Shown in pieces: positions 51,542-61,033 of a stretch of 64,000 nucleotides of DNA. The DNA is taken from assembly GCA_035644935.1 (NCBI GenBank), contig DASQNO010000125.1, forward strand, positions 29,140 to 93,139. The letters run 5' to 3'. A model generated the notes under the pieces. It ran no database searches, was not told the origin of the DNA, and worked only from the letters and a program-made list of their open reading frames with translations. The position numbers were made by a program, and so were the translations under genes. Position 1 is the first letter of the stretch. Each line of letters opens with the position of its first letter. The stretch comes from CADCVW01 sp035644935 (GTDB taxonomy: Bacteria > Pseudomonadota > Alphaproteobacteria > Sphingomonadales > Sphingomonadaceae).

Positions 51542-51793
51542 TCACCGGGCCAGTGCTTCAACGCCTACGATCACGACGAAAGCTCCAAGCTGCTTCAAAG
51601 CCGTGATCTTCCCGAGAAGGTAGGTTGCGGAGTCACTCGCCAAGGCGGCGGTGAAATCGAAGCAGGCGCAAACCTCGATAGCGTCGAAGCTGCTGCGTCT
51701 GGATTTGGACGTGCCCGGCCGTGTGCACGGTGCAGGTGGAGTTGCGAGGTGCGCGCGCGAGAGTGCGGTAGCGACTGCCGTACCCTTCGGCAT
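51542..51793 (-). CDS. Possible small hypothetical protein
   Basis: An 83-codon frame. The second half (AALASDSATYLLGKITALKQ then LGAFVVIVGVEALAR) looks protein-like with a hydrophobic segment and normal codon use, the first half does not, so this may be the remnant of a longer gene. The surrounding 51517-51931 shows nothing else. Confidence 0.25.
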   Translation of the reverse strand: MPKGTAVATALSRAHLATPPAPCTRPGTSKSRRSSFDAIEVCACFDFTAALASDSATYLLGKITALKQLGAFVVIVGVEALAR

Positions 51794-51931
51794 AGCTTTC
51801 TGTCGTTTACGGACGCGCTATCTGCGACGTTACTGTGGCCGCACGTCGTCGACGCGCCTACACGCTGATGAAGCGCCGTCGTCCTCAGAGAGCCGGCATC
51901 GGATCGACGTACTTTCGAATATTCGAAGCGT

Positions 51932-52540
51932 CTATCTGCCCACCAGTAGGGGATACGGATTGACCGGGCTACCCTTCCAAAAGCTTTCGCCCGGGTTCAT
52001 CCGGTTCACCGCGAAGTGCAGATGCGGCCCCGCCGGGTTGGCGTTCCCGGTGTAGCCGACCCGGCCCAGCATCTGTCCACGGCGGATCGTCATGCCTTCC
52101 TTCAGTCCGGGGGCATAGTCCTGCAGGTGCGCGTAGTAGTAGCTCCATTTGCCGTCGAGCGAGCGGACATAGGCGGTGACCCCGCCGCCGCCCTTGGAAT
52201 AGAAAAGCTTCTCCAGTCTTCCGGGCGCCGCGGCGACCACCGGCGTTCCTGCCGGCGCCATGATGTCGATGGCGTCATGCACGCGCGCGCCGCCGGCACG
52301 CGCATGCGTGAACGTGTCGGCAATCTGCGACGGCTTCACGCCGACAACCGGGATCACCATCCCCGCCGGTCCGACTTCAACCGCGTCCGCGATCTCAACC
52401 GCGGTACCGCTAGGTACCGGCTTCACGATGGTGTCGCGCCGGGCTTCGCCGTCACCGCTGTTGAACGCCAGCAGCCAAAACGCGCTGGTGATCGCGGCGG
52501 AGATCACCGCCGTGCTCACGATCGTAAATACCCGTCCCAT
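51932..52540 (-). CDS. M23 family metallopeptidase
   Basis: 202 residues from ATG 52540 (GGAGG six bases upstream; ATG 52552 is less well placed). N-terminal membrane anchor, then a LytM/M23 domain with the zinc residues in ARVHDAIDIMAPAGTP and GPHLHFAV. Probably cuts peptidoglycan cross-links or regulates an amidase in the periplasm. Next to an L,D-transpeptidase, also minus strand. Confidence 0.92.
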   Translation of the reverse strand: MGRVFTIVSTAVISAAITSAFWLLAFNSGDGEARRDTIVKPVPSGTAVEIADAVEVGPAGMVIPVVGVKPSQIADTFTHARAGGARVHDAIDIMAPAGTPVVAAAPGRLEKLFYSKGGGGVTAYVRSLDGKWSYYYAHLQDYAPGLKEGMTIRRGQMLGRVGYTGNANPAGPHLHFAVNRMNPGESFWKGSPVNPYPLLVGR

Positions 52541-52576
52541 GCCATCCTCCATCGGGGATAGTGCCGACGGGTTAAC

Positions 52577-53665
52577 TTATGCTTGGAATACCGCCTCCGT
52601 ACCAGCCTTGATCATGCGGCTCAGCCTGAGCACGTCCCAGTTCGCCATGCGAATGCAGCCGGCGCTCTCCGCGCGGCCCAGCGTCTGCGGCTCGGGCGTG
52701 CCGTGGATGCCGTAATGCTCCTTCGTGATGTCCAGCCAGGCGACGCCCACCGGGCCGTTGGGACCGGGGGGGAGCTTCTGCGCCTTTTCGTCCTTCGAAA
52801 CGTACCACAGCAGGTCCGGCTGGAAGTTGAACGGCGGCAGATAGGCAAACGTCGTGATCTTCCACGTGCCCAGCGGCAATGGGTCGCGCTTGCTTCCCAT
52901 AGACACGGGGAACTGCGCGATCAGCCGGTCGCCGTCGAAGACCTGCAGGACGCGGTCCGACTTGTCGACTACGACGCGATCGCCCTGCGGCTGGTTCGCG
53001 TCGACGTTGAGGTCGCTGAAAAGTCTGGCGTGCTCGGGCTTAAGGCCGCCATACTGACGCGAAGAGGGTAGTACGTTGGGAAAGCGCAGCACGGCGCCCG
53101 CGCGCAGTTGCGCGTCCGGGCGGTTGAGCGCCGCCAGCGTCCGCGGCGTCGTGTGGAATTTCTCCGCCAGCTTCTCGATGGGCGAGCGATAGGCCAGGAA
53201 CTTGAGCTTGGCCTTGTCCTCCGCCTTCTCCGGGAACGGATTGACGAACGGGCCTTCCATGTCCTCGGGTGTCACGCGCAGCATGCGCGTCGACGGCGCG
53301 CGGTTCTGCAGCAGCGCCATCCTCGTCGGGCCGTCGAGCTTGCCCGTGACGGGCAGGCCACGCGACTTCTGGAAGCCCGTCACCGCGTCGTCGAGCGAGA
53401 TGCCCGGCTTGCCGTCGATCGGGCCCGGCGAGAAGCCCGCCTGATCGAGCAGCACCTGCGCGTGAAAGATCGTGCCGTCGATCGGCGATCCCGGCGTGCC
53501 GGGCGCGGCCCAGCGCGCGGGCTGCGCCGGTGCTGCGCCGGGCTGCGCATTGCGTGTGGGCTGCGCATTCTGCGCGGGTTGGGCATTCTGGGCGATCGCG
53601 GCGCCCGCGACGGCAATGCCCCCGGCGGCAAGCAGGACAGTGACGGACTTGGACTTCTGATACAT
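52577..53665 (-). CDS. L,D-transpeptidase with peptidoglycan-binding domain
   Basis: 362 residues. Signal peptide ending AIAQ, then an imperfect repeat (NAQPAQNAQPTRNAQP), a PG_binding_1 domain (LDQAGFSPGPIDGKPGISLD), a LysM-like segment (PIEKLAEKFHTTPRTLAALN), and a YkuD catalytic domain with HGTPEPQTLGRAESAGCIRM; catalytic Cys337. Forms 3-3 cross-links or anchors proteins to the wall. Confidence 0.93.
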   Translation of the reverse strand: MYQKSKSVTVLLAAGGIAVAGAAIAQNAQPAQNAQPTRNAQPGAAPAQPARWAAPGTPGSPIDGTIFHAQVLLDQAGFSPGPIDGKPGISLDDAVTGFQKSRGLPVTGKLDGPTRMALLQNRAPSTRMLRVTPEDMEGPFVNPFPEKAEDKAKLKFLAYRSPIEKLAEKFHTTPRTLAALNRPDAQLRAGAVLRFPNVLPSSRQYGGLKPEHARLFSDLNVDANQPQGDRVVVDKSDRVLQVFDGDRLIAQFPVSMGSKRDPLPLGTWKITTFAYLPPFNFQPDLLWYVSKDEKAQKLPPGPNGPVGVAWLDITKEHYGIHGTPEPQTLGRAESAGCIRMANWDVLRLSRMIKAGTEAVFQA

Positions 53666-53696
53666 GGGAAATACGCTCCGTTCGGTTCGGGGGCCA

Positions 53697-53721
53697 AACG
53701 AGACTGAGGCGAGATATTTCC
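53697..53721 (-). promoter_or_regulatory. Weak candidate EcfG-type promoter before the L,D-transpeptidase
   Basis: GGAAA, 16-base spacer, CGTT on the minus strand, one base off the GGAAC-N16-CGTT consensus, about 31 bases before the start codon. Confidence 0.3.
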
Positions 53722-54456
53722 ATGGCGCCTATTCGCATTGGCTGTTCGGGGTGGAATTACCGCCACTGGCGCCGCGCCTTCTACCCCGACGGGCTGCCCG
53801 CCACCCGCTGGTTCGGCCACTATGCCGGCGTGTTCGCGACGGTGGAGATCAACAACAGCTTCTACCGTGTGCCCGAAGCTTCCACCTTCGCCAAATGGCG
53901 GGATCAGGCGCCGCCGGGTTTCCGCTACGCGGTCAAGGCGAACAGATTCCTGACGCACAACAAGAAGCTCAGGGATATCGGCGAGCCGCTCGCCGACTTC
54001 ATCGGCCGCGCCCGCGCGCTCGGCGAAACCCTCGGGCCCATTCTCTACCAGCTGCCGCCGCGTTGGCGCTTCAACGGCGACCGGCTGCGTGAATTCGCGG
54101 CCATCCTCCCCCGCGACATCATGCACGTCCTAGAGTTTCGCGAGCCGAGCTGGATGGACCCGGACGCGCTCGCCTTGCTGGACGCGCTCGGGCTCGCCTT
54201 CTGCACCCACGACATGATCGGCATGTCGGTCCCGCGCGTCGCCACCGGCCCCCTCGCCTATGTCCGCTTCCACGGCTCCGGCGGCAAATACTGGGGCCGC
54301 TACGATGATGACGTACTGCGCAGTTGGGCGGACTGGATAGCGAAGGAAGCTCACGGCGGCCGCCAGGTCTGGGCCTATTTCAACAACGATATCCACGCCG
54401 ACGCGATCGCCGACGCGCTGGCCCTGCGCCGGCTGGTAAAGCCGCTAGACCCCTAG
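53722..54456 (+). CDS. DUF72 domain-containing protein
   Basis: 244 residues. TIM-barrel DUF72 family: IRIGCSGWNYRHWRRAFYP, NNSFYRVPE, FRYAVKANRFLTH, QLPPRWRFN and the closing VWAYFNNDIHADAIADAL. Enzymatic role not established for the family. The 3' end overlaps the convergent thiE gene by 12 bases. Confidence 0.93.
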   Translation: MAPIRIGCSGWNYRHWRRAFYPDGLPATRWFGHYAGVFATVEINNSFYRVPEASTFAKWRDQAPPGFRYAVKANRFLTHNKKLRDIGEPLADFIGRARALGETLGPILYQLPPRWRFNGDRLREFAAILPRDIMHVLEFREPSWMDPDALALLDALGLAFCTHDMIGMSVPRVATGPLAYVRFHGSGGKYWGRYDDDVLRSWADWIAKEAHGGRQVWAYFNNDIHADAIADALALRRLVKPLDP

Positions 54457-55113
54457 CACCGCCGCGAACTCGCGCACCGCAGCCTCCGGCCCTTGCGGGT
54501 GCGCCCACACCGCGCTTACGGCCGCGATGAAGTCGGCGCCCGCCTCGATCAGCGGCGGCGCGTTGGCCGGCGTGATGCCGCCGATCGCGACGCTTGGAAT
54601 GCCGGACAGCGTCGCCCACCAGGACAGGATCGACGGATCGGGCCGGTACTGCGTCGTGTGCGTGCTCGTCGGGTAGAAGGCGCCGAACGCGACGTAATCC
54701 GCCCCGGCTTCCCCCGCCTCCATCGCAAGGTGACGGCTGTCGTGGCACGTTCGCCCGATTTGCGCCTGCGGCCCCAGCAGCGTGCGCGCCGCGGCCGGAT
54801 CGCCGTCGCTTTGCCCCAGATGCACGCCGTCGCATCCCAGCTTGGCCGCCAGATCCATGCGATCGTTGAGCAGAAACGCGACGTCATGCTCCGCGCACAG
54901 CGGCATCAGCGCCTCCGCGGTCGCGATTATATGCTCGTCGGGTACCCCCTTGAGCCGCAACTGAAACGCCGCCACCGGCCCGCCCGCCAGCGCCTGTCTC
55001 AGACTGGATGCGAACTCCGGTCCGATACCCTCCGGCGACACGAGATAAAGCTGGCACGCCGGCCGCCGCTCCCGCTCGAACGCCGCCGCGAATTGTGGGT
55101 CGAGCGGATCCAC
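54445..55113 (-). CDS. thiE: Thiamine-phosphate synthase
   Basis: 222 residues from GTG 55113, one base after the aldolase stop. Joins the thiazole and pyrimidine phosphates. ThiE TIM barrel with QLRLKGVPDEH, LLNDRMDLAAKLGCDGVHLG, TCHDSRHLAMEAGEAGADYV, GAFYPTSTHT and VAIGGITPAN. Last gene of the tkt-gap-pgk-fba-thiE unit. No thiamine riboswitch is seen next to it. Confidence 0.92.
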   Translation of the reverse strand: MDPLDPQFAAAFERERRPACQLYLVSPEGIGPEFASSLRQALAGGPVAAFQLRLKGVPDEHIIATAEALMPLCAEHDVAFLLNDRMDLAAKLGCDGVHLGQSDGDPAAARTLLGPQAQIGRTCHDSRHLAMEAGEAGADYVAFGAFYPTSTHTTQYRPDPSILSWWATLSGIPSVAIGGITPANAPPLIEAGADFIAAVSAVWAHPQGPEAAVREFAAVLGV

Positions 55114-55114
55114 G

Positions 55115-56008
55115 TCAGCTCTTGACCGTCGACGCCTCAAAGATAGCGTCCACTGCCTCGCCGAGCGCCTCGTCGAATTCCGCCTCGCTCATGCCGTGAC
55201 GCAGATCCTCCAGCAGCGCGCGAGAAAAACTGGCGATCACGCCGGGATTCTTGGCGAGTTCGGAACAAGCCTCGGGCCGCGCGAAGCCACCCGAAAGGGC
55301 GACGACGCGTAAGACGCGTGGGTGATTGGTAAGCGGCGTGAACAGGCCCGGCTTGGCGGGAAGCGAAAGCTTTAGCATGACCTTGGCGTCGCCGGGCATG
55401 GCGTCCAGCGCCTTCGTCAGTTCGTCCAGCAGGATCCCGTCGGCCTCGGCGCGCTCGGCGCTCCTGATGTTCACCTCGGGTTCGATGATCGGCATCAGCC
55501 CGGCGCCGAGCACCTGCCGCGCAACCTCGAACTGCTGGCGCACGATCGCGGCGATGCCCTCGCGGTTGGCAAGGTTGATCACCGACCGCTCCTTGGTGCC
55601 AAACACGCCGTGCGCACGCGATCGGCTGAGCAGCGCGTCGAGGTCTGGCATCGGCTTCATCAGCTGGACGCCCTGCTCCTCGGCCTCCAACCCCTTGTCG
55701 ATCTTGATGAAGGGCACGACCCCCTTGTCGCGGAGCGCCTGCGGCACGGGCTTGCCGTCGGCGTGCCCGTCCATCGTGCGTTCGAACAGGATGGCGCCGA
55801 TCACCTTGTCGCCGCTGAACGCCGGCGAACCGATGATCCGCACGCGCATGTCGTGGATCAAGCCGTACATTTCCTCTTCCGAGCACCAAGCGTCGCTGGC
55901 GACGCCGTAGCCGCCAAGCGCCTTGGGCGTGGAACCGCCGCTTTGGTCGAGCGCGGCGACGAAGCCTTTGCCATCGTGGATCTTGGCCAGCATGTCTTGG
56001 TCGTTCAT
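55115..56008 (-). CDS. Fructose-bisphosphate aldolase class I
   Basis: 297 residues. Starts MNDQDMLAKIHDGKGFVAAL DQSGGSTPKAL in the class I style, with KVMLKLSLPAKPGLFTPL in the region of the Schiff-base lysine and LSGGFARPEACS near the end. Cleaves fructose 1,6-bisphosphate. Overlaps pgk by four bases. Confidence 0.92.
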   Translation of the reverse strand: MNDQDMLAKIHDGKGFVAALDQSGGSTPKALGGYGVASDAWCSEEEMYGLIHDMRVRIIGSPAFSGDKVIGAILFERTMDGHADGKPVPQALRDKGVVPFIKIDKGLEAEEQGVQLMKPMPDLDALLSRSRAHGVFGTKERSVINLANREGIAAIVRQQFEVARQVLGAGLMPIIEPEVNIRSAERAEADGILLDELTKALDAMPGDAKVMLKLSLPAKPGLFTPLTNHPRVLRVVALSGGFARPEACSELAKNPGVIASFSRALLEDLRHGMSEAEFDEALGEAVDAIFEASTVKS

Positions 56009-57234
56009 CGACGTTCCTGTTCGTTAGAGTTGGCGGCTTGATGGAGAGCCGCGACACCGGGGAGGGTCTTGCCCTCCATCCATTCGAGGAACGCGCCGCC
56101 GGCCGTTGAGACAAAGGTGAGATCGTCCGCGACGCCGGCCGCGTTCAAGGCCGCGACCGTGTCGCCGCCCCCGGCCACGGACACCAGGCTACCGCCCTGC
56201 GTCAGCGCCGCGGCGGTGCGTGCCAGCGCCACAGTGGCGGCGTCGAACGGCGGCGTCTCGAAGGCACCCATCGGCCCGTTCCAGACCAGCGTCCGGCAGG
56301 TCTTCAGAACGTCCGCCAGCGCCTCGGTCGCCGCCGGGCCGACGTCCAGGATCATCTCGTCGGGTCCAACCTCGTGGACGTTGCAGGTGCGAAGGCTCGC
56401 CGGGTGCGGGGCGAATTCGCGGGCGACCACGACGTCATAGGGCAAATGCATAGTGCAGTTCGCGCGCTCCGCCGCCTCCAATATGCCGAGCGCGGTCGCG
56501 GCGAGATCGTGCTCGCACAGCGACTTGCCGACAGGAACGCCGCGCGCGGCCAGGAACGTGTTCGCCATGCCGCCGCCTATGATCAGGTGGTCGACCTTGG
56601 CGACCAGATGCGTCAGCACATCGAGCTTGGTAGACACCTTTGCGCCGCCAACCACTGCGGCGACCGGCCGCTCGGGGCTGCCGAGCGCCTTCTCCAAAGC
56701 TCCCAATTCCGCTTCCATGGCGCGCCCGGCAAAAGCCGGCAGCAGCCGGGCCAGCCCCTCGGTCGAGGCATGCGCGCGGTGCGCCGCGGAAAAGGCGTCG
56801 TTAACGTAGAGGTCGCCCAGCGCGGCCATCTCCGCCGCGAGCGCGGGATCGTTCTTCTCCTCGCCCGCGTGAAAGCGCGTGTTCTCCAGCATCGCCACTT
56901 CGCCCGGCTGCATCTTGGCGACGGCCTCGGCGGCACCCGGCCCCGCGCAATCGTCCACGAACCTTACCTGCCGTCCGAGCACATGCCCGTAAGCGATTGT
57001 CAGCAGAGCTAGGCTCTGATCCGGCGTCCGCACGCCCTTGGGCCGGCCGAAATGCGCGAGCAGCAGCACGATCGCGCCCTTGTCCGACAACTCGGTCACG
57101 GTAGGCACGGTCGCCCGGAAGCGCGTGTCGTCCGTGACTTTGAGGTCAGCCATGGGCACGTTGAGGTCGACGCGCACCAGCACGCGCTTGCCGCGCACGT
57201 CGCCGATCTCGTCCAGGGTCTTGTACTTCGCCAT
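56005..57234 (-). CDS. pgk: Phosphoglycerate kinase
   Basis: 409 residues. KRVLVRVDLNVPMADLKVTD, LAHFGRPKG, GGAKVSTKLDVL, GGGMANTFLAARG, NGPMGAFE and AGGGDTVAAL are all family signatures. ATP-forming step of glycolysis. Lies between gap (13 bases upstream) and the aldolase (overlap). Confidence 0.97.
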   Translation of the reverse strand: MAKYKTLDEIGDVRGKRVLVRVDLNVPMADLKVTDDTRFRATVPTVTELSDKGAIVLLLAHFGRPKGVRTPDQSLALLTIAYGHVLGRQVRFVDDCAGPGAAEAVAKMQPGEVAMLENTRFHAGEEKNDPALAAEMAALGDLYVNDAFSAAHRAHASTEGLARLLPAFAGRAMEAELGALEKALGSPERPVAAVVGGAKVSTKLDVLTHLVAKVDHLIIGGGMANTFLAARGVPVGKSLCEHDLAATALGILEAAERANCTMHLPYDVVVAREFAPHPASLRTCNVHEVGPDEMILDVGPAATEALADVLKTCRTLVWNGPMGAFETPPFDAATVALARTAAALTQGGSLVSVAGGGDTVAALNAAGVADDLTFVSTAGGAFLEWMEGKTLPGVAALHQAANSNEQERR

Positions 57235-57247
57235 GACGTCAGCCCGC

Positions 57248-58255
57248 TCAGATCAGCCGCGCCATCGCGCCCGCGGTGTCGACCATGCGGTTGGAAAAGC
57301 CCCATTCATTGTCGTACCAGCTGACGACCCTCACCAGCATGCCTTCCAGCACCGCGGTTTCGAGCCCGTCGATCGTCGAACTCGCGGGATTGTGGTTGAG
57401 GTCGATGGAAACCAGCGGCTCTTCGCTGTAGTCGAGCACGCCGCTCATCGGACCGCTTTCCGCCGCCGCCCGCAACGCGCCGTTGACCTCCGCCAGCGTC
57501 GTCTCACGCTTCGGCGTGAAGGTCAGGTCGACCAGGCTGACATTGGGCGTTGGTACGCGGATCGCCGATCCGTCGAGCTTGCCCTTGAGCTCGGGCAGCA
57601 CCTCGCCGACGGCGCGCGCGGCGCCCGTGGTCGTCGGGATCATCGACATGGCGGCGGCGCGCGCGCGGCGCATATCCGGGTGGATTTGGTCCAGGATCTT
57701 CTGGTCGTTGGTATAGCTGTGAATCGTGGTCATCAATCCACGTTCGATCCCAATGACATCGTTCATGACCTTGGCAACGGGTGCGAGGCAGTTCGTCGTG
57801 CACGAGGCGTTAGAAACGATAACGTCGTCCACTGTCAGGCTGTCGTGATTGACGCCGAACACGATCGTCTTGTCGACGCCCTTGGCGGGAGCGGAGATCA
57901 GCACACGCTTGGCGCCCGCCGTCAGATGCGCGCCCGCCTTCTCACGATCCGCGAAAAAGCCCGTGCATTCCAGCGCGATGTCGATGCCGTGCTCTGCGTG
58001 CGGCAACTTGGCCGGATCGCGCTCCGCGGTGACGTGGATGCGCTTGCCGTCGATAATGATGTCGTTGCCGTCCGCTGTCACCTCGCCGGGGTAGATGCCG
58101 TGAACGCTATCGCGCTTGAACAGCATCGCGTTCGACTTGGCGTCGGCCAGATCGTTGATGGCGACGAGTTCAAGCCCGCAGTCGGGGCGCTCCAGGATCG
58201 CCCGCGCCACCAGGCGTCCGATGCGCCCAAATCCGTTGATCGCTACTTTGGTCAT
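57248..58255 (-). CDS. gap: Glyceraldehyde-3-phosphate dehydrogenase
   Basis: 335 residues from ATG 58255, overlapping the tkt stop. NAD-binding MTKVAINGFGRIGRLVARAI, catalytic Cys152 in NASCTTNCLAPVAKV, and WYDNEWGFSNRMVD. Type I phosphorylating GAPDH. The frame upstream to 58756 is inside tkt and not used. Confidence 0.97.
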   Translation of the reverse strand: MTKVAINGFGRIGRLVARAILERPDCGLELVAINDLADAKSNAMLFKRDSVHGIYPGEVTADGNDIIIDGKRIHVTAERDPAKLPHAEHGIDIALECTGFFADREKAGAHLTAGAKRVLISAPAKGVDKTIVFGVNHDSLTVDDVIVSNASCTTNCLAPVAKVMNDVIGIERGLMTTIHSYTNDQKILDQIHPDMRRARAAAMSMIPTTTGAARAVGEVLPELKGKLDGSAIRVPTPNVSLVDLTFTPKRETTLAEVNGALRAAAESGPMSGVLDYSEEPLVSIDLNHNPASSTIDGLETAVLEGMLVRVVSWYDNEWGFSNRMVDTAGAMARLI

Positions 58256-60234
58256 GCTGATGCTCCCAGGTTGAGCGCCGCCAGGATCTGGGGCGCAATC
58301 GCCTCGGCGGTGAGGCCGAAATGTTTGTAAAGGTCGGGCGCCGGTGCCGACGCGCCGAACCGGTCGAGCCCGAAACGCAAGCCGTGCAGCATCGTGTAGC
58401 GCTCCCAGCCCAGCGTCGTGCCGGCTTCGATCGACACGCGAAGGATAGCGTCGGGCAGCACGTCCTGGCGATAGCCCGCGTCCTGCGCATCGAAACGCGA
58501 CTGGCACGGCATGGACACGACGTCCGCGCCGACGCCTGCGGCCTCGAGCCGGTAGGCTACGTCCATTGCGATCTCGACCTCCGAGCCAGTGGCGATCAGG
58601 ACGACGCGGCGAGGCGCCTGCGCGCCGCGCAACCGGTAAGCTCCGCGCGCGCACAAATTTTCCGCCGATGGCTCCAGCCGGACCGGACGCACATTCTGCC
58701 GCGTCAGCGCCAGCACCGACGGCCGCTCGCGTTCGGCAAGCGCCAGCATCCAGCACTCGGCCGTCTCCACCGCATCGGCGGGCCGGAAGACGTCCAGGTT
58801 CGGAATGACGCGCAGCGAGGCCAGATGCTCCACCGGCTGATGCGTCGGCCCGTCTTCGCCCAGGCCGATCGAATCATGCGTCATGACGTATATGACGCGC
58901 GCGCCCTGCAGCGCTGAAAGGCGGATCGCGGGGCGGCAATAATCGGCGAAGACCAGGAACGTGCCCCCGTACGGGATCACGCCGCCATGCAAGGCCATGC
59001 CGTTCATCGCCGCCGCCATGCCGAATTCACGGATGCCGTAGTAGATGTATCGGCCGGCGAAATCGTCCGCCTTCAACGGCTTCTGGTCGGGGCTTCGCGT
59101 ATTGTTTGAGCCGGTCAGGTCGGCAGAGCCCCCGATCGTTTCCGGCAGCAGCGCGTTGATCGCCCCCAGCGCCATCTCCGACGACTTCCGCGTCGCGACC
59201 TTCGGAGGGTCGGCAAGCAGCCCGGCGATATACTCATCGATGTTGAACCCGTTCGGCAGCTCCCCCGCCATGCGCCGCTCGAACTCGGCGCGGTGCGGCG
59301 ACGCCTCCAGCCGCGCGCGCCATTCGCGATGCTCGCTCGCGCACCGGCGTCCCGCCTCCAGCCAGCCGTCGCGTACCTCGGCCGGCAGCGTGAAGGGCTC
59401 GTGGCTCCACCCGATCGCCTCGCGCGTCGCCGCGACTTCCTCCGGACCCAGCGCCGCGCCGTGCGTCTTGGCCGTGCCCTGCAGCGTTGGCGCGCCGAAG
59501 CCGATGATCGTGCGGCACGCGATCAGCGAGGGGCGCGGATCGGCGGTCGCCTCTTCGATCGCGGCGCGGACGCTCACCACATCGTGACCATCGCATTGAA
59601 CGACATGCCAGCCATAGGCTTTGTACCGCGCCGGAATGTCTTCGCTTGTCGACAGCGACGTCGCGCCGTCGATGGTGATGCGGTTGTCGTCCCAGAAGGC
59701 GATCAACCGGCCTAGGCCCAGGTGCCCCGCCAGCCCCGCGGCCTCATGGTTGACGCCCTCCATCAGGCAGCCGTCGCCGGCGATTACCCAGGTGCGATGG
59801 TCGACCAGGTCGTCCCCGAACACGGCGTTGAGATGCCGCTCGGCGATCGCCATGCCGACCGCCATCGCAAACCCCTGCCCCAGCGGCCCCGTGGTGCACT
59901 CGACCCCCTCCAGCAGGAAGTTCTCCGGGTGCCCGGCGCAGGGGCTGCCCAGCGTCCGGAAGCCGCGAATGTCGTCCATCGTCGGACGGTTGTAGCCGGT
60001 GAGATGGAGCAGCGCGTAAATCAGCATCGACCCGTGCCCCGCGGACAGCACGAAACGGTCGCGGTCCTGCCAATCGGGGGCTTGCGGATCGTGCTTGTGA
60101 TGCCGTGTGAACAGTTCGGTCGCGACGTCCGCCATGCCCATCGGCATTCCGGGATGGCCGCTGTTCGCCGCCTCCACCGCGTCCATCGCCAGCGCGCGAA
60201 TGGCGTTGGCGATGGTTCGGGGTTCGGGCGGCAT
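58252..60234 (-). CDS. tkt: Transketolase
   Basis: 660 residues. ThDP-binding region GDGCLMEGVNHEAAGLAGHL with FWDDNRITIDG, substrate residues in SGHPGMPMG, and the pyrimidine domain with THDSIGLGEDGPTHQPVEHL. Two-carbon transfer in the pentose phosphate pathway. First gene of the minus-strand central carbon operon. Confidence 0.97.
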   Translation of the reverse strand: MPPEPRTIANAIRALAMDAVEAANSGHPGMPMGMADVATELFTRHHKHDPQAPDWQDRDRFVLSAGHGSMLIYALLHLTGYNRPTMDDIRGFRTLGSPCAGHPENFLLEGVECTTGPLGQGFAMAVGMAIAERHLNAVFGDDLVDHRTWVIAGDGCLMEGVNHEAAGLAGHLGLGRLIAFWDDNRITIDGATSLSTSEDIPARYKAYGWHVVQCDGHDVVSVRAAIEEATADPRPSLIACRTIIGFGAPTLQGTAKTHGAALGPEEVAATREAIGWSHEPFTLPAEVRDGWLEAGRRCASEHREWRARLEASPHRAEFERRMAGELPNGFNIDEYIAGLLADPPKVATRKSSEMALGAINALLPETIGGSADLTGSNNTRSPDQKPLKADDFAGRYIYYGIREFGMAAAMNGMALHGGVIPYGGTFLVFADYCRPAIRLSALQGARVIYVMTHDSIGLGEDGPTHQPVEHLASLRVIPNLDVFRPADAVETAECWMLALAERERPSVLALTRQNVRPVRLEPSAENLCARGAYRLRGAQAPRRVVLIATGSEVEIAMDVAYRLEAAGVGADVVSMPCQSRFDAQDAGYRQDVLPDAILRVSIEAGTTLGWERYTMLHGLRFGLDRFGASAPAPDLYKHFGLTAEAIAPQILAALNLGASA

Positions 60235-60370
60235 CTGATCTCCGGCGGGACGCGGGGGCGGCGTGGACGCGCGGGGCAGAAGGCGCGAGTCCCTGCGGCG
60301 GGTCTTTGCGGAACGGGAGGGCGAGCGTCAACCTTGCCGCTCGCCGCGAACCCCCCTATCCGTTCGCACC

Positions 60371-60574
60371 ATGACTGAAGAACGCATCCTGACGGCGGTG
60401 GAGCGCATCGACGGTGCGCTTGGCCGCATCGAACTTGCCGCCCGCCGCACCCCCGATCCCCAGCCGCATCGCGATAGCGCAGAACTCGAGGCGCTTCGTG
60501 CCCGCCACGCCGCGATGCGCGGTCAGGTCGAAGCGGCGATGGGCGAAATCGACACGTTGATCCGCAATGGCTGA
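60371..60574 (+). CDS. Small coiled-coil protein preceding zapA
   Basis: 67 residues, helical throughout (MTEERILTAVERIDGALGRI; ARHAAMRGQVEAAMGEIDTL). It overlaps zapA by eight bases. A short coiled-coil gene before zapA (DUF4164-like) is common in alphaproteobacteria; a divisome role is inferred from position only. Confidence 0.7.
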   Translation: MTEERILTAVERIDGALGRIELAARRTPDPQPHRDSAELEALRARHAAMRGQVEAAMGEIDTLIRNG

Positions 60575-60893
60575 GGTCGACATCCACATCGCCTCGCGCG
60601 CCTACCCGGTCGCCTGCCGCGACGGCGAGGAAGCCCGCCTGCGCGACGTCGCGGCCCTGGTCGACGCCAAGGCGCGCGCCGCCACCGCCGCGCTCGGTCA
60701 CATGTCGGAATCCCGCACCTTGCTGTTCGCCTCGCTGATGCTCGCGGACGGTCTGGTCGACGGTCCGCCCGCGCCGCCACCCCCGCCCCCCGCTCCGGAA
60801 ATCGACCCCCTTGTCGCCGACGCGCTGGAACGGCTCGCCACTCGCATGGAAGCGCTCGCGGCAAGCCTTGAGGAAGCGGTCGCGGACGCCTAG
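60567..60893 (+). CDS. zapA: Cell division protein ZapA
   Basis: 108 residues. N-terminal ZapA head (VDIHIASRAYPVACRDGEEA), LRDVAALVDAKARAAT, and a Pro-rich linker (PPAPPPPPPAPEID) before a C-terminal helix. Promotes FtsZ bundling at the Z ring. Followed by 6S RNA and ygfA, the classical arrangement. Confidence 0.9.
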   Translation: MAEVDIHIASRAYPVACRDGEEARLRDVAALVDAKARAATAALGHMSESRTLLFASLMLADGLVDGPPAPPPPPPAPEIDPLVADALERLATRMEALAASLEEAVADA

Positions 60894-60894
60894 A

Positions 60895-61030
60895 TAGGTC
60901 GTTGACGGGAACTGCCCGGTGCGAGCAACGAACATCCCTGAGGCTATTCTTCATCCTAGGGGGCTGTCCCTGCCCGGATCCTGGTCCGGACTAAATGGCT
61001 CCCACCTGACGTAAAGCGCGTCAGAGGATT
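60895..61030 (+). ncRNA. ssrS: Probable 6S RNA
   Basis: A 140-base gap between zapA and the 5-formyltetrahydrofolate cyclo-ligase gene, the conserved site of 6S RNA. The stretch is rich in facing C/G runs able to form a long bulged hairpin (CCTAGGGGG, CTGCCCGG, GGATCCTGG) and ends with a CTGACG/CGTCAG hairpin at about 61008-61027. 6S RNA binds the housekeeping RNA polymerase. Ends are approximate; the call rests on position plus foldability. Confidence 0.65.
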
Positions 61031-61033
61031 TTC

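Noticed and set aside
51651..52055. Plus-strand frame over the gap after the PagL-like gene
   Set aside because: Runs into the M23 gene in antisense and shows no domain or start signal.
60263..60370. Upstream extension of the small gene before zapA
   Set aside because: The sequence before ATG 60371 is Arg-rich promoter-region DNA; the helical protein begins at 60371.
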